A stretch of 64,000 bases of DNA from Costus lasius (taxonomy: Eukaryota > Streptophyta > Magnoliopsida > Zingiberales > Costaceae). The stretch spans positions 44,792,596 through 44,856,595 of the forward strand of contig CM050454.1 in NCBI GenBank assembly GCA_027563935.2. The letters run 5' to 3'. A program made the translations under genes and the position numbers. The notes under the pieces are model-generated. The model did no database searches. It was not told the origin of the DNA and worked only from the letters and a program-made list of their open reading frames with translations. This document shows, piece by piece, positions 1 through 11,000 of this stretch (position 1 is the stretch's first letter; each line of letters starts with the position of its first letter).

Positions 1-257
1 TTTAATTTATCTATTTTTTCTTAATGAAAATTTTTATGAATAGAAAATTGGTGATATTTATTTAACTAAGATTTGCTCCAACTCCTCTAGTTGAGAAATC
101 TTAAGTCATTATACCACGATGTGGTATACTTTAAGTCTGTTGCGATCAAATAATAGATGAAAAATTTTAAAAGTAAATACTTATCCCTCATGTAGAAAGA
201 TCGATAACGATTTAAGTACCTTGCCACTGACCGGCTTTCTCCAAAAAAGAAAAAAAA

Positions 258-320
<63 letters not shown>

Positions 321-868
321 TCCTCTACTTGGCACTGCTAAATTTAGCAGTGGTACCGAAGACATGAGTTGAAGTCTAATAAAAAAAAAGAGAAAAAGAG
401 AAAGCTGTAGGGTAAGTGGACAACTCCGCTGACTTTCATGATTGTGACTATGAGTTAGATTATACTACTCTATAGTATACTTTAAACAATGTTATGACAT
501 ATGACAGTTTAAAGACCAAATTGCTTTAAAAATCTCTTATCTTTAACATCACCAAGATTCTTAGAAATAAATTTTTATCTATTGAGTAAAATAGATTTAT
601 TAAGTTGAAAGTATGTGATATTTAGTGTGTGAAGAATGAATATTATGACATGAATTGTGAATTTTATCCTTCTTGGATTATAACCTCTTGGGAATTTATC
701 TCTATTATGATTTTTCTTGAATTACTTTAGTTTGAAAGGTTGATTACTTAATTTGTGGACTAAGGATATTATTAGGGGCAAAAACAAATGAGTGTTCCTT
801 ATCATTACATTCTTTATACATATCAAGGTATTGCTTGAGGACAAGCAAAATTCTAAGTCTAGGGTTTT
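1..868 (+). other. 3' internal tail of a Ty3/gypsy element (non-coding)
   Basis: This AT-rich stretch holds no convincing coding region. It ends in a purine-rich tract just before an LTR that starts with TGATG at 869. The words just upstream (GAGGACAAGCAAAATTCTAAG, 839-858) resemble the stretch that precedes the 3' LTR in plant Ty3/gypsy elements of the Tat/Athila type; that lineage call is from memory of the family. The rest of the element, including its 5' LTR, lies left of the window. Confidence 0.6.
261..315. repeat. (AG)27 microsatellite
   Basis: About 27 uninterrupted AG units follow an A-rich run (242-260). The repeat sits inside the gypsy internal tail. It creates a spurious poly-Ser/Leu reading frame on the minus strand that should not be annotated as a protein. 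Confidence 0.97.
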
Positions 869-2329
869 TGATGCGTTGCATTTACACCATGTTTTTGCCT
901 ATATTTTACATCATATTTTGGGCTTAATTGAATGATTTTATGCAATTTTTAATGTTTTTACTTCACTTTGCATAGAATCTTCACTTTTTCTGGTTTTTAT
1001 AAAAATGTAGGTAAAAAGGCACAAAAATGATGGATTTTGAGAGTTTTGAGGCCATATTATGATTCCCGAGGAAATCACGAGCTTACACGTCTAATTTGGA
1101 GTCAAAATAGTGAAGAATGCTAAAATTACGGCCTTGGCCGTAATTATAGATCAGTCGAAATTCTGAGTTCGAGCAGAAGGCGAAAAACGGCTAAGTTAAA
1201 AAGCTCACAAAAACTTTCACGGGCGAGGCCGTGAATCCATCACGGGCCGTGAATATTTATGTGACTTAAGTGTTGTACACACAGAAGGATTTATGGCCGA
1301 GGCCGTAAACACATCACGGGCCGTAAAAATGTCCGCCTTTTCGGTTTTTCACTCGGTTCGACTCCAAATTGAACCAAAATTGAACCAAACTCTCCAAAAA
1401 CTTTCCAAGATGGGTTCTATAGGGATTAGACTATAAAAGGAAGGGTTTTGGAAGGGTTTCGGGGGCTTCTCGGCACGAAAACGTAAGGAGGTAGCGGCGA
1501 CGACGATAATTGATTCTAAGGCAAAACGACGGCGAGAGATCACACAAAGGAGAGGATTTGACGCTTCATCTTCATCACCATATCAAGGGGAAGAGTTCTA
1601 ATTACTTTCCTAGTTTCTCTTTGCTTTATTTTAGAGAGATTACATGTTTAATTCATCGATGAACATGCTGTTTATTATGAACATGAACGTGTAAACCTAT
1701 CTTTGGGATTTGGGGATAGCCCGTTGACGATTTATGGATTTAATTGTTTTAAATCTTTTTACATGAATTTCATAGATTTGATTTGATTAGAATTGTATTT
1801 ATTCCGTAATTTACCCTGATCAAGTAATTTACGTCTTAGACGTTGCGAGAAGGACCGAGAGGTGAATCGCAATGTCGGATCTATTCTTTTCAAACCTACG
1901 AATCCAATCACGAGAGTAGTTTGGATTCATTTGAAGGATTCACATGGTTTTTCATAGAACTTAATAAGTCTAATTATGTTAGCTGTCACGAGAGTAGGGA
2001 GTTAGCGTAGTTAGATACCGAATTACGCTTCGAGAGGAGGTAATTTGTACCTTAGAAAAAATCCCTTTCAAAACTATAATTTTCTGATCAAAGATTTATT
2101 TTTATTAAATTCATAATCGTTAGTGTGGTGAAACCCTAAATCCCAATTTTATCTGAACTGATTTTTACCAAAAACGTTGCCTCTGTTTCTTTTATTTGTA
2201 CTTAGAAGTGTCCAAAACCAAAACCACATATTTGATTCGTCTAGATATAGATCAATCGTGTAATTGGTACTTGACCGCCTGATCCTCGTTGGGAATGATA
2301 ATCTTTTTATTACTTCGATAAATCCATCA
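869..2329 (+). repeat. Ty3/gypsy 3' LTR (1461 bp)
   Basis: The LTR begins TGATG and ends CATCA, a perfect 5-bp terminal inverted repeat. It follows a polypurine-like tract and is followed by TCTTC (2330-2334), the expected right copy of a target-site duplication. The flank continues directly into LTR sequence of copia element H, as judged by alignment with the intact H 3' LTR around 49652. The LTR end around 2255-2320 resembles Tat/Athila-type gypsy LTR ends. The matching 5' LTR is outside the window, so the TSD cannot be confirmed here. Confidence 0.8.
1124..1145. repeat. Inverted repeat within gypsy LTR
   Basis: Two 10-bp arms, AATTACGGCC and GGCCGTAATT, are separated by two bases. Further GGCCGT-type words follow to about 1329 in two similar modules (about 1219-1258 and 1291-1329), each with a GAGGCCGT half and an ATCACGGGCCGT half. 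Function is unknown; LTR position suggests U3 control or RNA folding. Confidence 0.8.
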
Positions 2330-2575
2330 TCTTCTGGGGCTAGCACCCAGCGCGGAGATTGGAGAGGACTCGAGGAGTCCATGTGTGCGCGATTGTAGAG
2401 GACGGGCCCTTGCGCGTCTTCATCATCGGCCGCTCCTAAAAGTTGCTTGATAAGGTACTGCCCTCTTCACATCCGTTGTATTCTTCGTAAGATTGTCCTT
2501 ATTGTTGAATTAAGAAGCTCGTTTCGGGCTCGCTTCCGCTGTTTTCGTTTTCATTTAGCCCGGGTATTCCCAATA
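2330..2575 (+). repeat. 5' LTR remnant of element H
   Basis: This is the last 246 bp of the LTR. About 138 bp of it align with 49653-49790 at about 96 percent. The LTR end reads CCCAATA, probably decayed from CCCAACA as in K. The sequence contains the 15-bp inverted repeat GGACTCGAGGAGTCC near 2368. The upstream part was separated by the gypsy insertion. Confidence 0.85.
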
Positions 2576-2576
2576 G

Positions 2577-2588
2577 TGGTATCAGAGC
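2577..2588 (+). other. Primer binding site of H (initiator Met tRNA)
   Basis: TGGTATCAGAGC lies one base after the LTR end and is complementary to the 3' end of plant initiator Met tRNA, the usual primer of Ty1/copia reverse transcription. Confidence 0.9.
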
Positions 2589-4477
2589 CAACTTACGAGA
2601 TACATTAGTGTATGGGTTTTTTCTAGTATGCGCATGTCATAGAAATTTTTTAAAAATATTTATGCCATGTTTTATGTGTAGAAAAATAGTAGGTTTGTTA
2701 TTTCTCACTCTTATGAAATTCATGATTTTCGGTTTCTACACATGGGGATAGACCCTATGTGTGAGAATTTATTTCCCCTCATATTCATGGGATTGACCCA
2801 CGATGTGAGACTTGTATCTAGATTTCGGGGCATGGACTGGGTGATTGCCCTAATCCGTACAAGTTAGGGATTGCAAGTGGCATCGATAATCAGGGTATTT
2901 ATGGCCACTTGTAGACTCCTGAGAGAAAACGAAAGATCTGAATTTTTGATAAGATCGCGGAGATTTAACGAACATGTTTTCTAATGAAAAACTAAAATCT
3001 GGTTCTGTAGTTTTTCATTGCATATAGAAGAGCATGTCTTAAGTGTTTTTCCTTATGCATTTGATATGATCAAAGTCAAGCCCTATTGCCATGCCTATGA
3101 TGTATCAATGCGCCTGCGTGCCGCTTTCAATTTTGTATTTTCAATTCTACATTGTAAATCAAATCGAAGGCCTTGATGACATTTTGTGGCGTTTTCCTCT
3201 CTCTCTCTCTCCCTTGCGCATCTCTCAAGGTGGCGCAACTCTCACCTAGCCGAACCCTAGGGTGGCTTCTAGGGTTAAACCTAGGGGCACATCCAAGGGG
3301 GTGGCGGCTAGGGTTAGGGTTGGCGCACCTCACCTCCTAAGGTGGCACATGCCCTTATTTGACCTACCTTGAGTGGCTTCTAGTGTTACCTAGTTGGTTC
3401 ACTTAAGAGATGATGGATGGATAAGGTGATGGTGCAACCTAGTCAAGTAAGGGGGCTGACCTTCATCCTCAACCGAACCCTTATGGCTTCTAGGTCTCCT
3501 AGTGGCGCATGCATGGGTTCAAGGGCTGATGATGAAGGAAAAGCAACCTAAGGGGGCTGATCTTATTCCTTGACTGAACCATGGCGCATCCTAGTTTTCC
3601 TAGGTGGCGCATATTGGGTTCATGGGTTGAGGAAGACGATTGGCACTCCAAGCTTATAGAGGGGCTAATCTTCTATCATTAGCCAAGAACTTGAAGGTCT
3701 TTTGGATGCTTCTTAAGTTCATGGGCTGATGAAGGAAGATTGAGCACCAAGGATGCTTGATGGCACATCCAAGCAAAGGGGGCGCACCTCTAGGTGGCGC
3801 ACCTTGCAAGGGATGATTTGTATCAAGCATTGAGGTGAGATACCTAGCATAGAGATGACACTTGGATGTTTGGCAGAACCTTAGGAGGAGCCTAGGGTTT
3901 GCGAGCTATTTTCTAGGAAGAGATATGAGTTGGCCGAATCCTAGGAGGAGCCTAGGATTTGCGAGCTAGCTCATGAAGAAGACTCGGGCTGGCCGAACCT
4001 AAAGGGAATCTAGGATTTTTCCTGGATGGTGCCTTTATGGTTCGCGAGCTGACCCATGGAGCGGAAGACCTAGGTGGCGCACCGTGGGGCCTTGGAGCAG
4101 AGCCCTTAGGGCACTCAAGGATGAGCTAAGGACTTGTTAGCATGGGCCCATGGCTCATAACCCTTGGTAGTGCTAGGTGGCTAGGACTAGGTTTAGGGGC
4201 TTGTTACCCATGTTTTGGGCTATGATCACATCATATTTACTGTTTCTATTCCAGCATGCCTTTACTGCTTTGTTTTATTCCACCATAGGATTGCATGCCT
4301 GTATTGGTAGAATAAGATAAAAAGCCGTGGTGCCAAGACCACAAAAATCCTCGATAAATTATATCAAGTCCCGTTACTTAGCCTTTTGACGCGTAACCCT
4401 CATCAAACTGTCGATCGATGGAGTTGTGCACTGTTTTCCACCCTCGTGGGACACACCCATCTATCTTCAGGAGGCAT
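2589..4477 (+). other. 5' leader of H, first part
   Basis: This is the untranslated leader between PBS and gag, split by element 1 at 4478-4482. It has many GGTGGCGCA-type words, a short (CT)n run near 3197-3212 and a tandem array at 3872-4050. The end (about 4390-4477) is homologous to the young-family leader and includes a CCAC-CCTC-GTGG hairpin near 4438 that matches the CCCAC/GTGGG hairpin of element 1 at 7489. No coding region is seen. Confidence 0.75.
3872..4050 (+). repeat. Three degenerate 60-bp tandem repeats
   Basis: Units start at 3872, 3932 and 3991 with GGC(A/C)GAA(C/T)C. They share CCTAGGAGGAGCCTAG-like and TTTGCGAGCTA words; the third unit is the most decayed. Related GGCCGAAC...GAGAGCTA units occur in the leader of K near 54032-54155, so the array belonged to the common ancestor of H and K. 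Confidence 0.75.
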
Positions 4478-4482
4478 GTGGT

Positions 4483-6173
4483 TGTTGGGGTATGCCCTTA
4501 AGGCTAATGTTTGAGGCCTTGGGATTATAAAGTGTATCATGTAATAAACTGGTAAGTTTATAAAAGGCATGGTTATTATTCAGGTTGTTACCTTGTCTGC
4601 TGTAATAAGTGTACTTCTGGATAATGTCTCAAAGCTGTTCAGCTAGGCTGACAGGCTCTAAGTCCTTAGTCGAGATATCTTGGTGAACATGAGACAGCCT
4701 TGATATGATTGAGACTAATATGAGTGCTGATCTTATAGGATGCTTCGAGCATGAAATAAGATGTAGACTCATGGGTACATTGGATGTACTGGACAGACCC
4801 TACTGGGATATTCCATTGCTTGTCACAATGTGAATGATCCTTGTAAGCAGCAAGTGGCACATGTCCTCTGACTTGAGATCGCTTGTGTTTCTAAATGATG
4901 ATTGTCATTGTCTTGAGGTAGTTCAATATCATTTGAAACATAATGATTATAGACTATCTTGGATGGTGGGCTTGAATCAGGTTAGGGCACTAGTGATAGA
5001 CACAGGATTGCCGTCTCCTTGTTTAAGGAGTGTGATGTTCTAATGGGCCCCCTATATGAGATGATTGAGATAGTGTATGGCCATACCCAGATGACTATGG
5101 GCATCTGATCTAATCATGCTCATCGTATTGGAGTTACAAGCTTGACCCGCTTGTCCAATAAGAACATCCAGTGGCAAAGGACATATGTATGCCTTGTGAA
5201 TGGAGTCACACTTGTGCAATGGTTTGGGAGTAGTCTTGGAAGACTCTTTCCTTTATATCGGGAGACAGTGATGTGTTGCTAGATACCCCTCACTGATCGT
5301 GATAACGTAAGTTATCGTTACCGACATTTAAGGGAAACCCTCAGGGTCGCACAATTTGATGATATGGCTTACTTGAGTCAGATCGTGTGGACTGGATTCT
5401 TTGAGTTCAGATTAAAGGGATTTAATCTCTGATTGTAAGTGAGATCTGGTCTGATCATGTTTGATTGATTAGGGCTTGAGATCGGTAAGCTTCGATCGAG
5501 AGAGGTGATGCTAGATCGGAGAGATCAGGGGCATCAGGAGATGAATGGTTAGATCATGAGCCTTGGGGTTCGATTTGGTCTAGACCAAATGGCTTGAGCT
5601 ATTTTGGTTTGGTTTAATGAACCAAAGCCGATTGGATGATTTGGCTTGAACCGGTTCACAAGGGTGAACGCTTGGTTCAAAGCCATATGCGTTTTGGGTT
5701 GGATTGAACGCATGGCTTGATTGACTTCCATTTATGGAAAGTCATCAAGGCCGGTTTTGCTTCAATGCTAAAACGCTTATGCGTTGAGGGTTTTCTTTTC
5801 AACGCCTAGCTCTTTCGTTGGTGTGGTTGACGAAGAGAGGCGGGATCATCCAAGAGAAGCTCTCGAAAAGGGACATCTCATCATCCCACACGACAAGGAC
5901 CGAAAGGGGATCTCTTGCTAGCACAAGGAAGATCCTAAAGGGTAGCCATCCCTCATCTTGTGTGTGGACTTGTGGAGGAGACCTAACTTGTTCTCTTCAT
6001 CCAAGCCGATTTCCAAGCCTATGGCATTGGTATGGATCTCCCCTTCTTCTTATCAATCCATGATAGTTGAATATATGGCATGCAACGGTTCTTCAAACCC
6101 TTGCTTCCGCTTGCATACATTTCATTTGCGCCATGCTTAGGGTTTTTGCCCCCTTCATTTAGGGGCTCCTTCA
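4483..6173 (+). repeat. 5' LTR of element 1
   Basis: It is 1691 bp, TG...CA. Features shared with all family LTRs are a TATAAAAG word (4559-4566), a 12-bp palindrome GTATGGCCATAC (5075-5086), CTTTATATC (5251-5259), a hairpin at 5301-5316 and a C/G-rich hairpin close to the LTR end (6150-6165). Either TATA-like word could be the promoter; the sequence does not decide. Small frames in the LTR are not believable genes. Confidence 0.97.
5301..5316 (+). promoter_or_regulatory. Conserved LTR hairpin
   Basis: GATAAC and GTTATC pair around a GTAA loop. The same position in other LTRs keeps pairing despite changes: E has GATAAT/ATTATC (63762-63777), S has GATGAC/GTTATC (50876-50891) and D has GATAAC/GTTGTC (55207-55222), the latter two with G-U pairs. 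K (52261-52281) and H (48948-48966) have longer hairpins with one mismatch each at the homologous place. This suggests a selected RNA structure; its role is unknown. Confidence 0.6.
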
Positions 6174-6175
6174 AT

Positions 6176-6187
6176 TGGTATCAGAGC
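6176..6187 (+). other. Primer binding site of element 1
   Basis: TGGTATCAGAGC starts two bases after the LTR end and is complementary to the initiator Met tRNA 3' end. Confidence 0.95.
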
Positions 6188-6332
6188 TTGGCTCATTGCA
6201 TGCTATTATGTTTGCTGTTGTGATCCATGTTATGCTTAGATCTAGGGTTGGTTACATGCGCAAGTTCATAAAAGATTCATGATGTTTGTTGTTCTTAGCC
6301 GCATGTATAGGTGCTTGTTGTTTGTTGTTGTC

Positions 6333-6396
6333 AAAGTTGCGCTCCCCCTTGAAGGGGACTCTACAAAGTTGCGCTCCCCCTTGAAGGGGACTCTAC
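6333..6396 (+). repeat. 32-bp tandem duplication in the leader of element 1
   Basis: Two identical 32-bp units start at 6333 and 6365. Each carries GCGCTCCCCCTTGAAGGGGA, which closely matches the LTR 3' end of other family members such as D and S, and contains the CCCC...GGGG inverted repeat. Confidence 0.95.
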
Positions 6397-7685
6397 AAAT
6401 GTAATTGTTGGCGCATGTTTAATTGGCGCTTCTTACATATTGTTTTTGACAAAACAAAACTCTTGCGCGCCTCACTAGACCTAAGTGGCACCTACCATAA
6501 ACCCTTAGATGGGTTGATGGGGTTGAAGTCACCTCTAGGTTAGATCCATTAGTCTGATCAGACCATCTGACAGCCTAGATGGGTTGACCAGATAGCACCT
6601 GTGCGCAAGCACAAGGTGGCTATAGGTTAACTGCATCAAAGGTGTGTAGCGAGGTCTGGTTGAGACAACTACTGAACACACTTGAGTTAGGCCCGGGGTC
6701 ACACCCGCTTGCCAAAAACTCATGAGGGTGGTTCAGCCCTTGGCGCATGCATGGTTGACCATTAGGTCAACTCGAGTCAGTTAGGACTCGGTGCATGCAA
6801 GGGCAAAGGATCTGACTAGATGGATGAGTGGATCCCTATCAATGGACCATTGTAAGGTTGTAGGACACCTAAGGAAATTAAAATTGATGCCATGGGGTTT
6901 TCAAAACTTTTAATTTCAAAATGATTGGATCACATGTTGATTGATGCCATGATGATTGTCTATTTAGTCTTATGTGGGCTGCCCATGTTAAATGTGTGCT
7001 GTGCTGGGGCCTGCGTTCCTGGATTCAATTTTGTAAATTAATTTGTGATCTGCGAATCACATTTTTAATTTAGATATTGTATAATTGACCTGTGAGTCAA
7101 ACTTGTCTAGATAGATCAAATGTATTTGATTAGACAAGAGTACAAATGCACACATCCCACAGGGGCATTCAGCTGGTGGCGCACCTGAGGTGCTCTTGGC
7201 GCTAGGGCCCTAGGTTGGACCAGATGAGATGCCAAGGAGCTCAAGTGAAGACTTAAGTAAATTAAGGTCTTACTAGGGTTCATGGGCTTTTACCACATAA
7301 GATCATGCTTTCTACTTATTGCTAATAATTAGAATTGCATGTTTAAGTTTATCTTCTGCTATAGCCATAGGATATGCCTGATAGTAAGAAGATAAAAGAC
7401 CGTTAAAATCCAACGCTAACATATCAAGCTCGATAAGCCTTCTGACGCGAAACCTCACCTTTCTGATTATCGTTGGAGCCGTGTTGAACCCACTCAGTGG
7501 GCACGTCCATCTATCTTCAGACGGTGCTGGATTACACCTGCGTGTTACAGAGTTGGGATTTATCCCCTCTCGTTGCTCAGCATAGCACGTGGTGGTCCAG
7601 GGAGTAGGTCGGGTCAGCTTGACCATGTAGGCTACATATGTGGCGCATATGGTAGCACATGGAGGCAGCCATCTCTGGGATCAGA

Positions 7686-7827
7686 GACTGTGTTGTACCA
7701 ACTCAGTTGGCACAGTCTGCTGGATTGCCAAGATGAAGGGGAATCGCACGGGTTGGCGATTGGCTGGGACAGCCTACCAGAAATTAGTGCTTGTCATCTC
7801 TGTGCATCTTATCTCGCCTGAGCGGGA
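7686..7827 (+). promoter_or_regulatory. Structured leader RNA segment upstream of gag
   Basis: Successive hairpins are visible: 7686-7717 (outer GACTGTG/CACAGTC, inner CCAAC/GTTGG, loop TCA), 7742-7761 (AATCGC/GCGATT), 7762-7774 (GGCTG-GGA-CAGCC) and 7812-7827 (TCTCGC-CTGA-GCGGGA). A related CCCAC-TCA-GTGGG hairpin is at 7489-7501 and AAAGAG/CTCTTT at 7867-7883. In A and C the third becomes GGCAG/CTGCC, a full compensatory swap. H has ACTTTGTG/CACAAAGT (13777-13813) and TCCCAC/GTGGGA (13902-13917) at homologous places. By analogy with retroviral leaders it could serve packaging, dimerisation or translation; that is inference. Confidence 0.6.
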
Positions 7828-8019
7828 CGCGGAGACCAAGTATGAAATCTGGATCCCATCTCACTAAAAGAGTGTTACTCTTTCGGACTGTTTACTGGAT
7901 TTTTCAGTCAGACAAAATAGTGAGAAAAAGAATCTTTCTTAAGTCCTGGATTGATTCTGAAACATTGATACTGACCTTGCTGTTCTTGCTTGTTGTAGAT
8001 TCCTGCAGCAACGAACACC

Positions 8020-11000
8020 ATGAGCTTCAATGTGCGATCCCTACTGGAAAGGGAGAAGTTTGCTGGGCCGAACTTCTCTGACTGGTTCGGACACCTTAAG
8101 ATCGTTCTTAAGGCAGAGAGGAAACTGTATGTCCTCGAGACGGCGATACCGCCGCAGCCCGCTCCGAACGCCGCAAGGGCGGTTCGGGATGCCTACGAAA
8201 AGCACGTCAATGATAGCATTGATGTCGCTTGCCTGATGCTTGCGTCTATGACGCCACCGCTGCAGCGTCAGCATGAGGATATGTCGGCTATAGAAATTAT
8301 AGCGAACCTCAAGATGCTGTATGCTGCACAGGCGAGGACTGAACGCTATAATCTGACGAAGCTCTTCTTTCAGAGCAAACTGGCTGAGGGGAGCCCGGTG
8401 GGAGCTCACGTGCTCAAGATGATTGGGCACAAGGAGGCTCTAGAGAAACTGGGGCATACCGTCAACCAGGAGCTTGCTGTGGACATTATTCTGCAGTCTC
8501 TTCTGCCCTCTTTCGATGCGTTCATTATTAACTTTAATATGAACAAGATCGATTGTACGCCGGCAGAGCTGCTGAATATGCTCTTGACAACTGAGGAAAC
8601 TCTGAAGGGTAAGCCTTCAACCTCTATCTTGATGGTTCCTTCCAGGAACAAGAAGAAGGGGAAGAAGGGCAAGGCCCCTGTCAAGAATTACAGCAAGGCC
8701 CTGAAACAGAAGGTTAAGCGGTCGAAGGACAACAGGTGTTTCCACTGTGGCCAGCTGGGTCACTGGAAAAAGGACTGTAAAGCGCTCCAAGGAGATAAGA
8801 GGGGAAGCATCGCTTCTGGCTCAGGTATATATGTGACTGAGGTCATGTTATCTTCTTCTTCTATTTCATGGGTGTTGGACACTGCATGTGGAGTTCACAT
8901 TTGTTCAAATGTGCAGGAACTCAAGAGAAGAAGGCAGGTGGGACAGCATGAGGTAGACCTACGCGTTGGAAACGGGGCACGGGTTGCTGCTGTTGCTGTA
9001 GGAGACTATTTCATTTCCTTACCATCTGGCATTGTATTAGAATTAAACAATTGTTATTTTGTACCCAGTATTACCAAGAATATTATCTCTATTCCTGCTC
9101 TTGTCAGGAAAGGATTTGCCTTTGAATGCAAGATTTCAAAGTGTGTACTTTCTTTTGATAATATTGTGTATGCAACTGGTTCAATTAACAATGGGTTATA
9201 CATGTTGGACATGGAAAATTCTATACAAAACATTGATAATAAGAAAGCCAAGTATGCTGATGACAGCACCTTGCTATGGCATAGTCGTTTAGGCCATATA
9301 AATGAGAAGCGCATTAAGCGGTTGCATGAACATGGACTGCTGGGATCATTCTCCTGTGAGGAGATTGATACATGCAAAGCTTGTTTGATGGGTAAAATGA
9401 CGAAGTCTCCTTTTTCTAATAAAGGTCAAAGGACTTCAGGTTTACTGGACCTTATACACAGTGATGTGTGTGGGCCTTTTAGTAAACATGCCAGAGGTGG
9501 CTATCAGTACTTCATTACCTTTACTGATGATTTCAGTAGGTATGGGTATGTCTATTTGATGAGACATAAAAGTGAATCTTTTGACAAGTTCAAAGAGTTC
9601 AAAAATGAAGTACAAAATCAGCTAGGCCGAAATATCAAAGCACTTCGTTCTGATCGAGGTGGAGAATACCTGAGTCATGCGTTTACTGACTATCTGAAGG
9701 AGTGTGGGATTATCTCACAGCTCACTCCGCCAGGAACACCGCAATGGAATGGTGTGTCCGAGAGGAGAAATAGAACGTTACTAGACATGGTTCGTTCTAT
9801 GATGAGTCAGGCTACTCTTCCATATTCCTTTTGGGGTTTTGCACTGGAAACAGCTGCAAAGGTACTAAACCGAGTGCCATCCAAGGCAGTTTCAAAGACA
9901 CCATATGAGTTATGGTATGGGAAACAGCCTAGCTTGACATTTATCAGGATCTGGGGTTGCGAGGCTTATGTCAAAAAGCTCGCCTCTGGGAAACTAGAGA
10001 GCAGATCTGACAAATGTATCTTTGTCGGTTACCCTAAGGAAACTAAGGGTTATTATTTCTTCGATCCCAAAGAGAACAAGGTATTTGTTGCTCGGACGGC
10101 CATATTTCTTGAGAAGGAGTTTCTTCTGCAAGAGGCCAGTGGGAGAGAAATAAAGCTGGATGAGAATCCAGAGGAAGGACAAAGTAGTCAAGCAGAGTTG
10201 GATGTGCCTGAGCTGGTAGATCAGGTTACTGAACAACCTGAGGCTCAGATATCACGGGAACCGCGAAGATCGGGTAGGATCCGTCGACAGCCTGAGCGCT
10301 ATGACGGAGTCTACATCATTAATAATGATGAACCCCTAACTTATGCGGATGCGGTCAGTGGACCGGAGTCAGCTAGATGGCTTGACGCTATGCGAGCCGA
10401 GATGGACTCCATGTCAGATAACCAAGTCTGGGATTTGGTTGATCCGCCTCCGGGTGTAATCCCTATAGGCTGTAAATGGATCTTCAAGAAGAAGATTGAC
10501 ATGGATGGTAACGTGGTTACCTATAAAGGCAGGCTAGTTGCGAAAGGTTTCAAACAAATCTACGGGATAGATTATGATGAAACTTTCTCACCTGTAGCCA
10601 TGTTTAAGTCTATTCGGATTCTTTTCGCGATAGCAGCATATTACGACTATGAGATCTGGCAGATGGATGTGAAGACAGCTTTCCTTAATGGAAATCTGGA
10701 TGAGGATGTGTATATGACACAACCGGAAGGTTTCACTAATCCATCAGATCGTCATAAAATATGCAAGTTAAAGAAGTCCATTTATGGACTTAAACAAGCA
10801 TCAAGAAGCTGGAATATTCGTTTTGATGAATCAATCTCTGAGTTTGGTTTCATCAAGAACGAGGATGACCCGTGTGTATATAAGAGGTTTAGTGGGAGCG
10901 TAATTACATTCCTAATCCTCTACGTCGATGATATCTTGATCATTGGAAATGATATTCCTGAACTGCATGCTGTTAAGGCATGGTTAGGAAAATGTTTCCA

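Larger units (their letters stand above)
6188..8019 (+). other. 5' leader of element 1
   Basis: This is about 1.8 kb of non-coding RNA leader, unusually long, and present in all young-family members. It holds a 32-bp tandem duplication (6333-6396) and a series of hairpins from 7489 to 7883. A pyrimidine-rich stretch ending TTGTAG at 7998 lies 21 bases before the gag ATG and looks like a splice acceptor. No coding region is supported. Confidence 0.85.

Noticed and set aside
87..365. Reading frame through the AG microsatellite
   Set aside because: Its serine/leucine run is produced by the repeat; there is no other support.
4666..4860. A 64-65 codon antisense frame found in every young-family LTR
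   Set aside because: Between element 1 and C silent changes are about as frequent as replacing ones, which hinted at selection. However, most copies have GTG and not ATG at the start, there is no known homolog, and the sample is small.
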